Translations under genes and position numbers: made by a program | Notes under the pieces: model-generated | The model's database searches: none | Told to the model about the DNA's origin: nothing | What the model saw: the letters and a program-made list of their open reading frames with translations, nothing else | Assembly (NCBI GenBank): GCA_032717465.1 | Contig: CM064681.1 | Coordinates: 15,171,010-15,235,009 of the forward strand | DNA length: 64,000 nt | From: Coenobita brevimanus | Lineage: Eukaryota > Arthropoda > Malacostraca > Decapoda > Coenobitidae | Reading direction: 5' to 3' | In this document: in pieces, positions 43,360 through 55,967 of the stretch | How positions within the stretch are numbered: the first letter of the stretch is position 1 | How the letters are laid out: each line of letters begins with the position of its first letter

Positions 43360-44220
43360 AAACTCATAATTGTCTACAATGAGAATATTAATGAATACTC
43401 GCGCATTGTAGCTTCTGTTCACCAAATAATGGAAGTGGAGTGAGGTTTATTTCAAGTACACACCTGCTTTGATCTCTGGACACACTAATATGCATTTAAT
43501 TTTCTATTAGTGGGTGTGTACCGTAGCGCGAGACTTTGCATGCCTGTCTCTTGCAACTCAGAGACCTTTCAACCTATGGCATCCAGAGGTTTTAGGTTTG
43601 GGTGGTAAATGTGACTGCATGTCAGGAATTTGATCACCCACACACCTGTTTCTGACCCACCCAGCGATTGAGCTAGAGATTGTTTTGTCAGATGCTACAA
43701 GCATTTTCAAATGAATGTTCCTGATAATATATTTACTCTGCCTAGCATTACACGATTGTTTTTAGCCAAGGTAACACCTAAATGACAGCTGGGTTTAAAA
43801 GAACTGCATTACTAATTCAGAACAACAATGATAAACCAGCATGTATTTAGCGTATGTTATGACTGGTAGGAATAGAACGTTACATCATACGAGTATATAA
43901 ATGGAACAGTTAACATAACCGACCTCCTCATGGTAGGCCCACCCGCAACTCCTGGGGAAAACGTACCCGATCCTAACATTAAGCTCCCTAACACTCTCCA
44001 CGTTTTTTGGTGGCATACCAATGAGTTTTCTCGCTTGAGTGACCAGTACATCCATTTTCCTAGGTTTCATAACGTTACTACGTGGATGTGGCCTTTAATA
44101 CTCACTATTGTCATATCTGCTTATCAGGACAATCGGATTCTGTAATGCTGTATTCGTCGCCTCTCGTGACATAATTATGCAATAACGAAACGTTTGACCA
44201 ATCAATAATGACAGTAGTAT
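43360..44220. other. No recognised feature
   Basis: A short minus-strand open frame at 43885-44070 reading RKLIGMPPKNVESVRELNVR was seen but not recognised; it has no clear neighbours or signals. Confidence 0.5.
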
Positions 44221-44479
44221 AAAGTATTTAGTGTAGTAATCACTTGTGGTTCACCTTAATGCAACATGTCCTCTTCAATGAGATCGGTTACCATAGCTGT
44301 GTAAGTCATAATTTGCACATACCAGTATATTGTGGTATAACATGTATTACTGTATGTCATTAGGACCAGTATACCTTTTATATTGGCCATTTGTCTTGAT
44401 CATGTCATGTGAAAATGCGTTTTTGTCGTTCACTGTCAGTGTTACTGCTACAATCCAGACATAGACACAGTATGATTTT

Positions 44480-45555
44480 ATGGAATATCCCATAGATATT
44501 GATGAATGTTCTCTCCGCAGCAAGCCTGACACACGCGCCAACGATCCAGATATTATCACCACCTTTGGCAGGATTGTCGGGATGTGGGAGCGAGACAAGC
44601 CAGTATCTGTTATCGCAGGAGAACTGGGACTGTGCCATAAAACAGTCTACCACTGGGTAAGGCGATGGCAGGAGAAACAGTCACCCTGAACTAGGTCTCG
44701 GGGTGGCTGACCACGAGTTACAATTCAAGACCAGGATAACCAGATCGCACAAGCAATATGGAAGCGACCAGATACTAGGGCTGTGCGCTTAACTGCCCAC
44801 CTACATCTACAGTAGGCTGCCATCCTAACACGGTACGACGACGCCATTGTGAGAATGGATTACACTGTCGGGTTCCTGCATAAGAGAAGTTGACCAGTGC
44901 ACACAAAGAAGGTAAAAAAGGTTTTGCTCTGAAGCATATGCCACTGACAGGTGAGTATTGGCAGCGGTCGGCTTCACTGATGAAACATCATTCTCAACAG
45001 TACCGGCCAAGGAGAGATTGTTGGTGGCCTCACAGTACGAGATTCATGGAGGAACACCTGCAAGAACGCGCTGTTAGTGGCAGAGGCAGCAGGGTTTTCT
45101 GGGAATGGATGTCTGCGTTTGGACCTGTGGAGTTGGTAATGATCGACGGGCTCCTCCTGCAGCTGAGTAAGTTGACATTTTTGGGCACGTCTCATTACCG
45201 ACAGTCCCAGCCATACTAATTCCTGAACCCTTAACCATTAAACTTGTGCAGGACCTGAGTCCCACTTATACCAGTCTCCTTGTCCGAAACTGATTTTAGC
45301 AGCATCCAGAAACTGAATTAATAGACTGGCCACCCAAGGGATTCGATCTCAGTCCGATCGAGAACATTTGGGGGATGATGTCTCGCGGCTGGGATGTGGG
45401 GGAACAACGAACGATCGAAGGTACTGATAGGAAGGCAAATGAGGCATGGGAGCCTGTCAGAAGCATGCTCAGCTATTGTCATAATCTTGTTGCATCAATG
45501 CCAAGACGTATAAATAAAGTCACAGATGCTGGTGGCGAGTGGAGTGATTACTGAA
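44480..45555 (+). pseudogene. Tc1-like transposase remnant (about DD35E)
   Basis: The N-terminal helix-turn-helix is readable: GRIVGMWERDKPVSVIAGEL and GLCHKTVYHWVRRWQEK (44550-44689). FTDETSFS-like sequence with the first D is near 44970. VQDLSPTYTSLLVRN with the second D is at 45247, and GFDLSPIENIWGMMSRGW with the catalytic E at 45330-45390. Counting codons through two stops, 35 residues separate the second D from E. At least six stops or frameshifts. Terminal repeats were not delimited. Confidence 0.8.
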
Positions 45556-45740
45556 TTGGGAGAATATGTGAAATATTTGTGTGAAACATCGTGCTGTTAT
45601 GTCATATTCTGTAGTGGTGCAATTTTAAAATTTCACATACCGGTAATACTAGTTATTACGTAAGTAACAGAAATCATTGCTGTGGGTCGATAATGATAGA
45701 AATCATCAGTAGGTTGCTGGACAATTTGTGTGCTCACAAT

Positions 45741-45849
<109 letters not shown>

Positions 45850-46372
45850 CTTGGGGTCTAATTATTATTATTTCAGTTACGGTAAATCTACATAAAAGAA
45901 TATATACGAGTATGTTAGGCAAAAATACAGTAAATTTCTTCCATGAATTATGGGTGACATGCTTATCCCTACTGCATGTTACACATTTCTCTTAGTAAAT
46001 AAGAGTATCGTTCGTATTATATTTACCTCAGAAAATACTGTTCATTAACAGAGGCATTAACCTTACAGCAGGTGAAAGTTGCCTAAAAGGAATTATTATA
46101 GTAAATTCATCCGTCATATTATACGACTTTCTGCAGTGTGTTTTATCCGTCCTCCGCTGAACGATGACAGAATAAATGGGGCGCAGTTTACACATAAGTC
46201 GAGTTGACAGGTATATTTTACAGATATTTTGTTGTCTTGGCATCTGCATTGTCTTCACAGGTCATCATCTCTTATTGGTGATGTATATAAGTCAATGTCC
46301 AACGCCATATGATCTGACCGCTCATCACGTGCATGCTTTGAAGGAGGATGATATACGTAACACCAAGTGAAG

Positions 46373-46413
<41 letters not shown>

Positions 46414-47030
46414 AGTTGCTTTAACTCTTGTTTGACTTCACATACTCCAATGTCGATTATTATGATATATGTTTATTTAATATCTTTTTCATAACATTTC
46501 CTGCCTCACTTCTGTCCTGTACCATTCTACCATCAAAGTCGCCCTACACGTCACGTGTTTATATACAGTAACCCATTGCAAAATAATATTCGTCTTTTCC
46601 ATGCCTTTCACATTATTTTCCCTTGACTAGACTGTGGAAGAGATCCGGAACATACGCATGAAGGAGAGCTGAGGTGTGAGGGAGGATGAGTTGGGAAAAC
46701 TACAGCTCATGCTGTGGAAGCCACTGTCAGCAACACATCAGATACAACACAAATATTCAATGAAAAACCACTGACACTAGTGTGTGCTAACGACAAACAA
46801 TGTGTAATTTGTTGGCTGCATATATTCCATAAACTGAATGTGTGTCGTATATTTACAACATTGATAAAACCGCCGTTTCAACCCCCCCCCCCGCCCCAAA
46901 TTCCTCCTCACCCCCACATGTGACATCGCCGACACCGAGCGTCATCTTTTGACAGAAAAAAGCATATACGCGTGTTGTTTCTGGATTCATTGGTTCAGGG
47001 CCACCGGGGTTTATGAGCTGCGTCCGACTT
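45850..47030. other. No recognised gene; (CT)n at 46378-46410
   Basis: A short CT microsatellite and a C-run near 46882 are the only clear features. A possible exon-like stretch at 46631-46671 was considered and not accepted. Confidence 0.5.
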
Positions 47031-47039
47031 TTGGGAGTG

Positions 47040-47900
47040 ATAGTACTTCCACATAGTGTCATAGGCTTTCTCAAAATCAAAAACCACTGCAGGAACTGAT
47101 TGTCTGTGACAAAAAAACAGACGAATATAAGACTCCAACTTCTCGAAGGGATTCAGACTACTGCGCCCCTAGCGAAAACCATATCGGAAAACAGAAAGAA
47201 GACTCTTAGATTGTAAATACCACGCCAAACGAGCATTAACCATCCGTTCCAGGAGCTTACCAAAGCAATTAACAAGGGCGATTGGTCTATAAGCGTTAGG
47301 AGAAACACACTGAGGTGGTTTGGCCATGTGGAGAGGATGGAGAATGAGAGACTGACGAGGAGAGTGTGTGTGATGAGATGGAGGGGGGGAGAGGGAGGGG
47401 GAGGCCAAGGATGAGATGGAGGGAGGGAGTGGAGAGAGATATGAGAGAGTGGGGTGTGAGATGAGAGCAGGGCAGTGAAATGGCGAGGGACAGGGGGACA
47501 TGGAGGCGATTTGTTACTGGCCACCCCGTAAGAGATTAAGGCTTCTGGCAATAAATAGACAGATTGGTCTATAATCCCTTGGAGAACGACCAAGCTTACC
47601 AGGCTTTAAGAAGAGAAGCAAATATGCCTTCCTCCAGTCAGTAGGGAACACACCATCTGTCAGGATCCAGTAATAAAATGATAAGAGAAAGAACAACGCT
47701 GTAAAAGAAGGTGCTCTATCATCTGGTAATGAACACCATCAGGGCCCTCACAAGTGTTAGCACAAGTTTGGATCCCAGACAGAAGTTCGGAAATAGAAAA
47801 GGAAGCGTTATATGACTCAATGGAGAACAAAATAGTGCCTTTCAAATATTTTTCGTGTTTCAGAGGCGTTAACACAAAGTGAATTGAAATTTTGGGGGAA
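47040..47900 (-). mobile_element. I/Jockey-type LINE RT fragment, split by an RTE-like insertion
   Basis: On the minus strand 47875-47575 gives CEGPDGVHYQMIEHLL and GVFPTDWRKAYLLLFLKPGK ending at DYRPI. 47280-47040 continues IALVNCFGKLLERMVNARLA and VVFDFEKAYDTMWKY. The RTE-like insert lies exactly in the YRPI codons and duplicates 13 bp. Confidence 0.82.
47293..47561 (+). mobile_element. RTE-like LINE 3' end with 13-bp target duplication
   Basis: It holds RWFGHVERMENERL-coding sequence, the GA-rich 3' region and the CATGGAGGCGATTTGTTAC block, ending ATAAATAGACA. GATTGGTCTATAA is present on both sides (47280-47292 and 47562-47574). Confidence 0.9.
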
Positions 47901-48549
47901 TAATTTTCGGCACATGATCTATTTTTACATATGTTGACTGTTCTGAAGTTAGGTTGTTGTCAGCAGCTGCACGGAAAGAAGCAATGGTCGCATCCATCCA
48001 GGAGGCAAATCTCCAGACACTTCCCCCCGTCTCGCTTTGGTGAGGAGCTCTCTGTCACCAGAGAAAATAGGTTCACTGGACGGGATGGGGGTGCAGGGGT
48101 CATTGCTTGCCTGTGGTTAATGGGTCAGCTCGGCCAGACTCATTGGGTTTACTCAACAATAACAGCGTATTTTTACTGACTGTGTAAGGTAAATGTGAAG
48201 CCATGTCTGGACAGGCTTACCTATTAGGTGAAGTCACGATTTCGGGGACTTGAATGGCGACTGAATGAGTGTGATGCTCATTTCATTAGGCATGCTGTTA
48301 GTCTTTTCCCCCAATTTTCCTCGCTTCCTGTACCCTTCCTCGCCCTACCAGTGGGTGGGAAAAAAAAGCCAAGATGATGATGTTGACGGCGGCACATTAA
48401 GTGTTTGTGTATTTCACTATATTCTTTTAGGACTGTTGAATGTGAAGCTGTTTCAGTTAAACGTTTATTGTCTCATTATAGGAATGTTTTCTCGCTCTCT
48501 GAACCCTACCTCACCCCTCCCTAGGATGAGAAATGAATTCTGGATGATG

Positions 48550-48675
48550 AAGTAGTAATAGTAGTAGTAGTAGTAGTAATTAGCAGTAATGGTAGTAGTT
48601 TTAGAAGTAGTAGTAATAGTAGTTGTTGTACTTGTAGTAGTAGTAGTAGTGGTAGTTGTAGGAGTAGTAATAGTA
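48550..48675 (+). repeat. (GTA)n tract, interrupted
   Basis: GTA/AGT units with occasional TGG/TTG variants. Confidence 0.93.
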
Positions 48676-50189
48676 CCATTATTCATGGTCCAGATCTTCT
48701 TTCCCACTCCAACTTCTTTCCCACTCTGCCGGGGGGGGGGGTTACCTTGACGTGAGGACGGGGCTTGAAACGTTGCTGGCAGTGTCACGTACTCTGGCGG
48801 CCTGCCTACTATTACAAGGTTTGACATTTGTCGGCCTCGTGGATCAAACATATCCCCTCCCTTACATCAGTGATAGAGAAGTCCTGCTAGTGATGTTGCT
48901 CATCCCTGCCCATCCCTTATCTTGGCAGGGTTTTTGCCTCCCCACTAGGATTCCACTATTGCTGGGAGAATTGCCTCATATTGTTGCACCATTCTTGCCT
49001 ACGTGCATGTTAATCCAGGAGACCATGGTTGGCGATGTTGTTCCTCCCATACTTCTGGTCACCATATCTTTTATTCTGATCCTGTTCCAGGCCTAGATCG
49101 TTATGGGGGTGCAGCTTTCTTCCTTTGTTGTGATGTTCCTTTCACTCATCTGGACCTTTCCACTACCTGGAAGCTTTTGCTGTCTAGGTTTTTCTATGTC
49201 GGTAGTATATTATTTATAGTCTTTGTAGTCTTTATCTGCCCTCTGCTACTTCTTTTAAAAGTGTGGCTCTGGAGTATCTTCCCAATTTTACTAGACGGCT
49301 TGCAAGGTCATCATCCACTGTAGGGTGACAGTGAGTCCAATACTCAGGGTGCGATGTTGGCATCCTTTGTGGAGGGTAAGGAGTTGGGTGTTCTGAATTT
49401 CATAGACTGACTGTGTCTTTTACTGCTATTGATATATCCCTGTACTTGGGTGACGTTCTTTATTTTAACTGGGGTGTGTTGCCAGACCTGTATGGCAGCG
49501 ACCATTTCCCATTACTTTTAATTGTTGCTCACTGGTGCCAGGAGAGGGCAGGGTGGTCACTTTTCATGGAATCAAGCTCCAATGACCCTTATTTCACTGG
49601 TATTTGCATTCAGAGGCCCGATAATCTATTCCAAGGACGAAAGGTCAATTTTGTAAACATCCAGTTCCTTGCAGACCCCTGAGTTCAGTTCCGTAGTCAG
49701 AGCCAAACGATTTTCCTTCTCTCGTCTTCGTCACCACTACAGGGATACTCAGCATTTGGTGGCATTTCAGAACGCATGAGTTTATGTGCGCCGGGTTTTA
49801 AAAAAGGCCAGACTTTCACCCTGGAAGGGTCATGTTTCCTTCATCAGGTCAAGGACTTCCCTCACTCAGGTGTACAACCGAATGAGGAATATTTCATGAA
49901 AATTTATCACTCCCTCTCCTCCTGCCATATCTGGACCAGGTGGGACTGTGGCTGATCCGTTTGATATTCATCATTTTGCCAGTGCGTCAAAGAAGGATAC
50001 AGATTCGCCTTCAGCATTTCTCCATCCATGCTTTGAATGTCGTGATTTTAATTTTGCCTCTTTGTCCATTTTCCGACACTCATGCGGCTATGTTGCAGTG
50101 TCATTTCTCTCTTGGTGGAAATGGGATTCTTTATGCCTTTTTACATTATATGTCTGATGAGTCCTTTCGTTTTTGCTGTCATTGTTTAA

Positions 50190-51952
50190 CCCCTAAACCG
50201 CGGTCTTGTTTTGCTCTGACTTGCGTGTCCCGCGGGCATATTCGCGCTCCGACAGACTCTCTAAAAATATTTGCCAAAAATCAGTTATTAGTCCTAGAAT
50301 ATTAAAATTATATATGCATATGGCACATACCTTCAGCTTTCTCCTGGGATGTTTATGGACCCTTCGTCGAGTACCGTAGGACTTTTGGAGACCTCTGAAG
50401 TTGGGTAACGAAGTCTCCACTTTACACTTCCCAACAACCCGTAATATGATTACCACAGCCTGATATTATCACTAGAAACACTATTCTATGATTCTCATAT
50501 AGTTTGGAATCCATACTCCAAAAGAAAAACACTGTGAAAGCAATGAAAATTACGAGCACGTATGACCTTCCCACTTGCGATCGTTCGCCTCTGATGTTCT
50601 GTCATTTATTATTCATAAAACCCCTCACACTTTATATTTCTATTACTATATAACACTTATATATATCTAAAGTCTTTATCCATAAGTTTCCTTCATTAAT
50701 AATAGTTTATTGTCACTGTAGGCATTCAATTTCTCTATCAGTAAAATACGTAGCATTCACTTTCTCGTCCTGTATACTACCTAGTGTGTTGAGAGTGAAT
50801 GTCACTTTCACCTTCACTTTCATAACTCATAGTATTCATACATGCTAGAGTGAAACTTTCACTTTCATTACTCCTAGTATATATACTCGTATTCTTATAT
50901 TACTACTCATTTACATTTCTATTTACATTCTCTATTTTATTTACATTATTTACATTTCTATTTTATTTACACTATGTTAGGCACTGTCACTTGCAGTAAT
51001 TTATAAAACTATTTTCCACTGTTCACTTATATTTACATTCATTGCTTTTACTTGCTGTTTACACATTATTTACACATTATTTACATTTCCACTTGCACTG
51101 TTTTACTCACCAGAAAGATCGTAGTCACTCTCTATCATTTTCATTGACAAATTAGCCAGTTCACGTTCCACAGCAGTCACTTAGCCCTTTACCTCTTTCC
51201 ACACGAGGTTTAGTAGGGGGTAGAGGTCACAGGGCCCTTTGCATGGGGTTAAAAAGACGACAGGTAACTGATACTGGTGGCCTGCCTATGGGGAGTGCAA
51301 TACTGCCAACGTCAGCCTTGTGACAGCTGCTAATATATATATGCTGTGAAATGGTTGGCAGGAAATCTAGACAATACATAATAAATTAATAGTTCCAGGT
51401 GAATGTAAATATCACTTAGGCTTCTCCCTTCCCTCCTGATATATATTTTTATTATGAGAATAGACTATACGGCATATTTCAAGGGAAACAAACAGCGGAA
51501 ATTAGCGAACGAGTGCATGTGAGGTGTTGTCAGGTGATAATTAGCCAATTCCAGGTGTATGGCACTATCACTTACCTTATTTCTTTTTTGTATATATTAT
51601 TTGGTATAAGAATAGGGCATAGGGCTTATTTCAATGGATGAAATCAATGGAAAATTCCAGGGAAGATTTAATTAGCATAGCACGGCCGGGCAGGCGAGAG
51701 GAGAGATGGAGGGGAGGTAGGGAGGGGAGTCAAGAACGGGGAGAAATGGCTAAATTGTCAACAATGGATGGAAGTACAGATGAGATTAGGAGTGCTGACT
51801 AGTGTTGGACATTGGCAGTACTGATAGATGATACAAGCCACCACTTGAAAGCCTGGGCGAATTCAAAGTAACACAGAATCACAAAAGTGATGCCCTGCGG
51901 TATGATCCCTTGCTCCCAAGCGTCACGAAAATGACGCCCTGCGGTTAAGGGG
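50190..51952 (+). mobile_element. TTAA-target (piggyBac-type) non-autonomous element, copy 2
   Basis: Ends CCCCTAAACCGCGG (left) and GCGGTTAAGGGG (right). TTAA (50186-50189) and TTGA (51953-51956) flank it, taken as one original TTAA duplication. 1763 bp, collinear with 33219-35540 except for the extra internal repeat there. No coding frame. Confidence 0.82.
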
Positions 51953-52227
51953 TTGATGGTTTCTGGTGTACCAGTGAGTTTCTGGCTAGTTTAGGGTACT
52001 GTTGTAATTACCCCCATCCCCAAGGCAAGTAAGGATCATCAACTGTACAGGTGACAAATTATCGGCCTGTTAAGGTCTTGGGAAAGATGGTGAATAGTCA
52101 GCTTGTGTGGTTTTGGGAGAGAGGTGATTTTTTTTATCCCCTCCCCAGTATGGTTTTTGTAAAACATAATCTATCTCTCATGCCCTGTCCTAGGATTCAG
52201 CTGTCTGTGAGGCTATATCCACCAACC

Positions 52228-55200
52228 CGGTGATGACTCGAGATGCCTGGAACCACTATCTGACTCTCTTCTTCTTCACTTCTGCAACATTCGCGGCCTT
52301 TCCTCTAACTTTCGCTCTGTTGAGCACCACCTCTCCTTCTCTGAACCTCACCTTCTTTTTCTAGCTGAGACTCAGCTGTGTAAGGCAACTGGCAGCAGAC
52401 CCTTTTCTGTATCCTCCTACTTTCGCTATACTTATTTCAAAGCCAAAGGTGGCTGTTGTGTGTTTATACACAACAACTTATCTTGCTCTCGTGTTCCTGA
52501 ACTCGATTCTTCTGAATTCTCTACACTCTGGCTTCAGTTTGCCCATCATTCTCTGACTAAATATATCTGTGCTGTTTACTCTTCTCCTAATTCTACTAGA
52601 TATAAAAAATTCTTTGACTATCTTACTTCTACAATGGAATGCATTCTATCCATTTCTCCTTTCTCTGAAATCTCCATTCTAGGAGATTTCAATGTTCGCC
52701 ACCACCTTTGGCTTTCCTCTCCTTTCACTGATCCACCTGGTGAACAAGCCTACACCTTTACTATCCTTAACCCATCGCGTCCCGAGCTATTTCGCACCTC
52801 CGACACCCCTCAATCCCGAAGTATTTTCGATTTTTTTTTTTGCTAAAACCTCCGCTTTTGGTGAGAAACATTGAAATTTCAAAGAGAAATCACTCACCCG
52901 AGGTTTAAAATACTCGATCCAGATACCAGTACTTCCTTACCTGACTGGATTTTCTAACAGGCTGGCACCAATGAAAACGAGTTCTATGGGAGGGTAACTA
53001 TTTCACACCACTCATAAACGGTATTTATTTATTTACTTGGTACGAATTTATATGTAGTACGAGAGTATATTGGTTTTCAAACAGTAATACAGGCATTATA
53101 AGCATTGTTTCACTCACTAACTCATCACCATACATGACCTTCTTTTGCCACATTACCTGATCATTTCTGACTGTTTCTTCTTCTAATGCTATGTAAACTT
53201 TGTCCTCCACATTGCCATCGATTGGGGAATCACTCTGGCCCTGAATGTCTGTATTGGCCAGGTCACTGGTAACAGGTGAATTGCCAAGACAATGGTGTGC
53301 GGGGGGAGGTGGAGGTTATGCGGTGTAAGGCATTGTCTCTGCTTGGCATCTTGTAGAGGAATAGTGGAAGGTGTCCCATGTATATGTACGAAAAATCATG
53401 CGCGAAAATTGAAAATTGTGGAAATTAGGGACCTTGCTATTGCACGATGTACCAGTACGTCGTCGGGACTGGCAAATGCAAAATGTTGCAACCATACCCA
53501 TACGTCGACGGGACGGGGTGGGTTAATGAGCTAGAGCAGCTTTTACAGCATCCTACCCATATCCCTGACTGCCTTGGTGAGAGCTCCAACATGCTTGACC
53601 TCTTCCTTACAACTAATCCTTCTGCTTACACTGTTAATCTTTTCTCTCTGTTGGGCTCCTCTGATCACAACCTTGTCACCTTAATCTGTCCTATCACTCC
53701 GGTACGGCCTGCGGACCCTCCAAAGAAACGTCGTATGTGGTACTTTGGAGCTGCAGATTGGGAGGCCCTCAGGCAGTACTTCTTTGATTTTCCCTGGAAT
53801 GATTATTGCTTCCATGGCCGGGAGCCATCTGGGTGAGCCTTTCACATTATGGAGGTTATTCTCTTGGGCATGGAAGCATACATTCCTTTCGCATATCCTT
53901 TGACTAATGCAAGAAAGCCTTGATCTAATCATGCTTGTTCTAATGTTATCCGCAACAAGGAGAGGGCCTATAAAAGGTACCGGAGCCAACCCACCCCTGA
54001 ATCACATCTTTTATATGTTTCTGCCCGGAATCGTGCTAAGTCTGTTATTCGCTCTGCTAAAAATAATTTCATCCGTACTAAATGCTCTCAACTCTCTAAC
54101 TCTAATTCTTCCCGCTCCTTCTGGCACCTTGTCAAAAACCTTTCTAACAACTTTACCTCATCATCCTTCCCTCCTCCTTTCTACTCTGATGGCTCTGCAG
54201 CTATTTCGTGTACTGATAAAGCAGATCTCTTCGCTCAGTCTTTCTCCTCTAATTCCACCTTAGATGATTCCGGTGCTGCTCCTCCATCACTTCCCCCCTC
54301 TGACTTCCTCATGGCTGTCATTAAAATTTCTTCAGCTGATGTATTTTCTGCCATCACACGCCTCAATACTAACAAGGCATATGGGCCTGATGGAGTCCCA
54401 CCTGTTCTTCTCAAGAACTGTGCTTCTGTGCTTACACCCTGCCTAGGCAAACTCTTTCGCCTTTGTCTATCACCTTGTACCTTTCCTTCTTGCTGGAAGT
54501 TTGCTCTCATTCAGTCAGTCCCAAAGAAGGGTGTCCATTCCCAACCCTGTAACTATCGTCCAATTGCTTTAACATCCTGTATCTTAAAAGTTTTCTAGTC
54601 AATTCTTAATTGAAAAATTTTAAAGCATCTTTCCTATTACAACCTTCTTTCTGATCGTCAGTATGGGTTCCGTCAGGGATGCTCCACTGGCGATCTTCTC
54701 ACCTATCTTTCAGACTCCTGGTCATCCTCCTTTCGGGACCTTGGTGAAAGCTTTGCCAATGCACTTGACATCTCAAAGGCTTTCGATCGAGTCTGGCATA
54801 AATCTTTAATTTCCAAACTGCCCCTTTACAGTTTCTATCCTTCCATCTGTGCCTTCATCTCTAGCTTCCTTTCTGGTCGTTCTATAGCCGCTGTTGTAGA
54901 CGGCCATCGTTCTTCTTCTAGATCTATTAACAGTGGTGTTCCTCAGGGCTCTGTCCTATCACCAACTCTCTTCCTTCTATTCATCAATGACCTTCTAAGC
55001 TGTACATCTAACCCTACCCACTCATACGCTGACGATTCCACCCTTCACCTTTCCATTCGGTTCCTGCAACGTCCATCTCAGCAGTTACTTCAACAAACAA
55101 GGGATGAGACTATGGCACACGTAATGTCTGACTTGGCTCGTATCTCTGACTGGGGTAAAAATAATCTAGTTGTTTTTAATGTATCAAAGACTCAGTTTTT

Positions 55201-55967
55201 ACACCTATCAACCTGACAGAATCTTCCACAGGTGTATCCACTAATGTTTAATAATATTCAGCTTAATCCTGCATCATCCTTGAACATGCTTGGGGTTTCA
55301 TTTACTCTGGACTTACCTTGGAAAGATCATATTGCATCTCTTGTAAAATCTGCTTCCAAGAGATTAGGTGTGCTAAGCTGACTCCGTTCCTTCTTTACCC
55401 CTGCACAATTGTTGACTCTATACAGGGGTTTTATCTGCCCCCATGTGGAGTACAACTCTCATGTGTGGGGAGGCTCCCCACATACAGAGCTTCTCAATAG
55501 GATGGAGTCAAAGTCTTTTCGTCTCATTAACTCTCCTCCTTTTACCGACTCCCTTCAACCTCTGTCTCTTTGCCGCACTGTTGCATCTTTATCTCTTTTC
55601 TATTGCTACTTCAATGGTCACTGCTCCTCTGAACTGTCTGCATGCATTCCGCTACCTCTCTGAATGGGCACGTAGCACCTGTCTAGCAGCAAACTCTCAT
55701 CCCTTTTCTGTCCAACTCTCTAATGCAAGAGTTAACCATTACTCCCAGTCCTTCATTTATGCAATAGGTGAACTGTGGAATTGTCTCCCTCTGTCTGTAT
55801 TTCCTGCTTCCTATGATCTCCAGTCTTTCAAACGCAGTGTGTCCAGGCACCTCGAAATGATCGGATCTTGAATTTGGCTCTTTCTTGTATTTTGTTTTTC
55901 TCTTGGAAGGGACAATTTTGCGGGCTCGCAGCTCTTGATTCCTTCTTCGTCGCATTAAAAAAAAAAA
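52228..55967 (+). mobile_element. LINE family A copy 4, longest coding copy
   Basis: It starts at the beginning of the endonuclease (ACATTCGCGGCC block) and runs to an A tail at 55955-55967. Endonuclease: CCVFIHNNLSCSRVPELDSS (52460), ISILGDFNVRHHLW (52670), SLLGSSDHNLVTLICP (53640). RT: LNTNKAYGPDGVPPVLLKNC (54365), ISKAFDRVWHKSLISKLP (54770), INSGVPQGSVLSPTLFLLFI (54920), SYADDSTLHL (55020). The C-terminus ends SVSRHLEMIGS (55840-55868), then the family 3' UTR. A few frameshifts and stops break it. Jockey/CR1-like because RT is not followed by RNase H. Confidence 0.87.
52771..53522 (+). mobile_element. Second family of TTAA-target element (piggyBac-type)
   Basis: The left end CCCATCGCGTCCCG and, inverted from the right, CCCACCCCGTCCCG. 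Perfect TTAA on both sides (52767-52770 and 53523-53526). Removal restores the LINE A endonuclease sequence (ATCCTTAATGAGCTAGAGC). 752 bp. Subterminal GTCGTCGGGACTGG and GTCGACGGGACGGG repeat near the right end. A 61-codon minus-strand frame at 53025-53210 was not recognised. Confidence 0.87.

Noticed and set aside
43885..44070. 61-codon minus-strand frame (RKLIGMPPKNVES)
   Set aside because: Two overlapping frames look equally gene-like; no family recognised and no splice context.
46628..46671. Possible extra terminal exon (acceptor TTGACTAG, then a short frame ending KES and stop)
   Set aside because: The IR frame already ends at 42017 and no good donor exists in that last exon; the phase cannot be proven.
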